64,000 bases of DNA from Ricordea florida (lineage: Eukaryota > Cnidaria > Anthozoa > Corallimorpharia > Ricordeidae). The notes below the pieces were generated by a model. That model saw only the letters and a list, made by a program, of their open reading frames with translations, made no database searches and was not told the origin of the DNA. The position numbers were made by a program, and so were the translations under genes. Position 1 is the first letter of the stretch. Every line of letters starts with the position of its first letter. Positions 61,496 through 64,000 of this stretch are shown one piece after another. The stretch lies in assembly GCA_949710005.1 (NCBI GenBank), contig OX453272.1:47835146-47899145 (forward strand), in the 5' to 3' direction.

Positions 61496-62035
61496 ATGAC
61501 AACTCCCAAAGATATCATGAATGGTGAAACAGTTGTAAATGATCAAGCAATAAACACTGATGATGATTTGAAATCTAAAAGAGAAGAACTTTCGATATTA
61601 GCGTGTCTAGGCTCTACTAAGGAGTATATTGGTATGCAAGTGACCCTGTCTGATATACATAAATTATCAGAAAAGGATGTTGAAAAGTATTACAAGAGAT
61701 ATAAGATGGTGTCTGGTAAGAATCTAGCTGATGGACTAATAGATCCTCCTTTACATCTATTAGCTAAACTAGTTAATTGGTGTCTTAGTAGTTATGGTGA
61801 AATAGATGAACCAGAAGCTCTAGTAAATGATTGGAAGAATAATCAATTGGTTAAACAATGGCTATCAGAAGTTTCTGGTTCAATAGTAGTAAAGGGTGGA
61901 ATAGCTGCTACATTAATAATAATAGCTATTACCACCATCAAGCACTTCAAACTAAGAGAGCCTACTACTGTTGATGATTCAACTAATACAGATCAAAATG
62001 AAGTTTATGCTAATTCATATGATACTGTCCGGTAA
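61496..62035 (+). CDS. Polinton accessory protein with a C-terminal membrane segment, 179 residues
   Basis: It starts only 2 bp after the ATPase stop. A hydrophilic N-terminal two-thirds is followed by one hydrophobic helix (GGIAATLIIIAITTI, about 134-148) and a short polar tail. Such single-helix proteins occur next to capsid genes in related elements, but I cannot assign a function. Confidence 0.6.
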   Translation: MTTPKDIMNGETVVNDQAINTDDDLKSKREELSILACLGSTKEYIGMQVTLSDIHKLSEKDVEKYYKRYKMVSGKNLADGLIDPPLHLLAKLVNWCLSSYGEIDEPEALVNDWKNNQLVKQWLSEVSGSIVVKGGIAATLIIIAITTIKHFKLREPTTVDDSTNTDQNEVYANSYDTVR

Positions 62036-62109
62036 TACAAAAATTTAAAAATTAAGTTGTCCTTGCCAGGAATGGGTATACGCAACAACAGAGAGCAAAC
62101 CAATCAATT

Positions 62110-62275
62110 ATGTCAATGAAACCTATCTTGATCAAATATTCTCACAAGTTCAATTGGAGCAAAGTCTCCATTGAAGATTTTGTTACTAATCAATATGGTG
62201 GATCTAGCTCCAAAGTTGTCTTCAATGGCAAGAATGGCAAGCGTCCAATATGTATTGAATTACCTGAACAAATTG
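62110..62275 (+). pseudogene. Polinton ORF interrupted by a LINE
   Basis: An ATG at 62110 opens a frame of about 55 codons (KYSHKFNWSKVSIEDF, then GKRPICIELPEQ) that runs directly into the A-rich 3' tail of a minus-strand LINE at about 62275. The rest of the gene should lie beyond the LINE, outside the window. It could encode a minor capsid or other structural protein, judged by position only. Confidence 0.55.
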
Positions 62276-64000
62276 TTTTTATTTTATTTTTATTTTATTT
62301 ATTTATGCAATATTTCAACAGGCCACCCAATTCAGCGTAAGCTGGTTTAAATGGGGGCCTGCAAACAATTTACAAGACATACATTTCAATACATTACATC
62401 ACATTACATAAACACATTACAATTACATTTCATGCAGAAAAAAGGCGAAATAGTGCAGAACTATTTATAAAGATACTGTTTCAATTTTGTTTTAAAATTA
62501 GGTAGAGAAGTTATACTTCTTAGATAGGCCGGAAGTGTGTTCCATACTTTGGCACCGTTATATAAAAAAGAGCTCTGAAATTTAGATGTTTTAGCCAGAG
62601 GTAAACGGATTTGGTCTTTATGTCTAGTATTGTAAGTATGGAAGTCACGAGAAAAGGAGAATTGGTTAAGAAGATAAACAGGTGCTAGGCCATGCAGGCA
62701 CTTAAAAACAAGTAAAGAAATTTGATAATTGCGGCGCGCCTCTAGCGAAGGCCATCTTAGCGTATTACGAACTTCAGACTGTTGAACAGTTCTGGACTCA
62801 ATTATGCTAGCAGCACGCCGCTGCAGCCTGTCGAGATAGCTGCGGTTTGTCTGTCCGCAGCCACCCCAGACAGCAGAGCAGTAGTCAAACAATGGAAGTA
62901 CCATAGACTCATACAAAGTTATGCAAGCCTCTCGAGGAACGACCCTACGGGCTTTCCGCAGCATGCCCAACCTGGATGATATTTTGGAGGATATATAATC
63001 AATATGGTCGTTCCAAGAGAGGGTTGGGTCAAGCATGACTCCAAGATACTTAAACTGATAGACTCTGCCGAGAATGTTATTGCGCGCATGGACAGTAAAG
63101 CTATTTACCCTGCTAAGGCGTTGGTGCGTGCCAACTAACATGATCTTTGTCTTACTATAGTTAAGAAACAGAAAATTACTTTCTAACCAACTAACAATGC
63201 TGCCAAGGTCTTCGGTCAAATGATGTTCAATATCAGAGATAGAATTGCTGCTGTAAAATAGCAGTGTGTCATCAGCATAGAGCTGTATTTCACAGTTATT
63301 AACTACAGATGGAAGATCGTTAATATAAGCTATGAAAAGCAGCGGGCCAAGGAGAGAACCTTGGGGAACGCCAAATGCAATCGGTTGAGGGTCCGACACA
63401 ACACCATTAACACATACACTCTGTGTCCTATTACTTAAATAGGCTCTAAACCAATTTACAGCTGCATCAGAAAAACCCAGATCTTTCAGTTTAGTCAGCA
63501 TCAGGGCGTGGTCAATAGTATCAAATGCCTTGGAAAGGTCTAAGAAGACCATTCCAGACATCTGACCTCTGTCCACACCCTGCAGCAGTCTGTTGGATAC
63601 ATCAGTTAGGCAGGTGGATGTTGAGTGTAAGGGCCGGAAGCCAGATTGGTAGTTGCTGAGTAAGTGATTTTCCTGAAGATAGCTGTAGACCATAGAGTGA
63701 ACAGCACGTTCGAGGATTTTTGAAAATACAGGGAGAGTCGAGATAGGCCGATAGTTAGCCGCATCTGAGACAGGTCCAGACTTGTAGACAGGTGTAACCA
63801 CAGCATGTTTCCAATCTGACGGTATGGAACCTTCCGCCAGAGAACGATTGATAAGAGTGGTCAGCGGCTTTGATAATGCAGGAGCACCATCCTTCAATAA
63901 GCGAGCAGGAATTTCCTTGAGTCCAGTGGATTTCGATGACTTGATCTTCAAAAGTTCACTATGAACAAAGTCTTCGGTTACACCAGATAACCGAAAAACA
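62276..64000 (-). mobile_element. CR1/L2-like LINE (3' part, open at window edge)
   Basis: On the minus strand the element ends with an (A/T)-rich AATAAAATAAA tail at about 62276-62308, preceded by a 3' untranslated region of about 150 bp and the reverse-transcriptase ORF. It has inserted into a Polinton ORF, so it is younger than the Polinton. The 5' part lies outside the window. Confidence 0.88.
62461..64000 (-). CDS. Non-LTR retrotransposon reverse transcriptase (5'-incomplete at window edge)
   Basis: The frame is open from the window edge to the stop at 62461, about 513 codons, with no ATG needed because it continues upstream. Reverse-transcriptase landmarks occur in order: STGLKEIPARLL, the NYRPIS motif, GFRPLHST, the catalytic FLDLSKAFDTI, GVPQGSLLGPLLF, the LYADDTLL active site, and KYLGVMLDPTLSW. 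The C-terminal region has YLDRLQRRAASII and the HTYNTR, then WNTLP ending typical of CR1/L2/jockey-group elements. It copies its own RNA at a nicked target. No frameshift or stop is seen, so the copy may be recent. Confidence 0.93.
   Translation of the reverse strand, partial: VFRLSGVTEDFVHSELLKIKSSKSTGLKEIPARLLKDGAPALSKPLTTLINRSLAEGSIPSDWKHAVVTPVYKSGPVSDAANYRPISTLPVFSKILERAVHSMVYSYLQENHLLSNYQSGFRPLHSTSTCLTDVSNRLLQGVDRGQMSGMVFLDLSKAFDTIDHALMLTKLKDLGFSDAAVNWFRAYLSNRTQSVCVNGVVSDPQPIAFGVPQGSLLGPLLFIAYINDLPSVVNNCEIQLYADDTLLFYSSNSISDIEHHLTEDLGSIVSWLESNFLFLNYSKTKIMLVGTHQRLSRVNSFTVHARNNILGRVYQFKYLGVMLDPTLSWNDHIDYISSKISSRLGMLRKARRVVPREACITLYESMVLPLFDYCSAVWGGCGQTNRSYLDRLQRRAASIIESRTVQQSEVRNTLRWPSLEARRNYQISLLVFKCLHGLAPVYLLNQFSFSRDFHTYNTRHKDQIRLPLAKTSKFQSSFLYNGAKVWNTLPAYLRSITSLPNFKTKLKQYLYK

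Larger units (their letters stand above)
53640..64000 (+). mobile_element. Polinton/Maverick-like element (left part; continues beyond the window)
   Basis: Just downstream of WDCP the sequence switches to compact, intronless, AT-rich genes: a small ORF, family-B DNA polymerase, retroviral-type integrase (opposite strand), capsid-like protein, packaging ATPase and two accessory ORFs. This combination defines Polintons (Mavericks), large self-synthesising transposons related to eukaryotic DNA viruses. The left end must lie between 53627 and about 54030; a region at about 53755-53930 with repeated TCGATGATTTTTT words could be its terminal repeat. The right end is outside the window. Frameshifts in two genes and a LINE insertion show this copy is decaying. 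Confidence 0.85.

Overview
This window is eukaryotic and most likely from an invertebrate animal. A cnidarian such as a stony coral is my best guess, but that is inference. The evidence is GT-AG spliced genes with long AT-rich introns, a recognisable animal gene (WDCP), and a dense load of animal-type mobile DNA: a tRNA-derived SINE, a CR1/L2-like LINE, an ISL2EU DNA transposon, a Polinton/Maverick and several MITEs.

Left half (4.3-34.8 kb): two tail-to-tail paralogues of a small ligand-gated channel family. Each joins a glutamate-receptor-like bipartite ligand domain to a pore carrying the potassium-channel filter TTVGYGD. The plus-strand copy (exons 4365-10490) lacks its first ligand lobe in this window. 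The minus-strand copy (exons 34768 down to 12960) can be assembled from seven exons into a complete 535-residue frame. Five internal exons have identical lengths in the two genes (95, 154, 64, 266 and 160 bp), which fixes the model.

Intron 4 of the minus-strand gene is about 17.2 kb (15154-32350). It holds a very large minisatellite of 18-bp monomers grouped as 54-bp trimers, with higher-order repeats of about 2.5 kb (16717-25139 and 29944-30857). The array is interrupted by a 4804-bp ISL2EU transposon encoding a THAP/DDE transposase and a spliced SAP-SWIM-YqaJ nuclease-like protein, and its right edge carries a 438-bp MITE. The two huge open frames over the array (about 2800 codons each, on opposite strands) look like by-products of a repeat length divisible by three, not genes.

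Middle (34.9-47.7 kb): mostly unassigned AT-rich sequence with a pogo/Tc1-like MITE, a tandemly duplicated frame-preserving 150-bp unit and two weak candidate exons.

Right part: a six-exon WDCP orthologue (47770-53626) with one apparent single-base frameshift. Immediately downstream is a decaying Polinton (about 53.7 kb to beyond the window) with family-B DNA polymerase, retroviral-type integrase, capsid-like protein, packaging ATPase and accessory ORFs. A LINE on the minus strand (62276-64000, running off the edge) has inserted into one of its ORFs.
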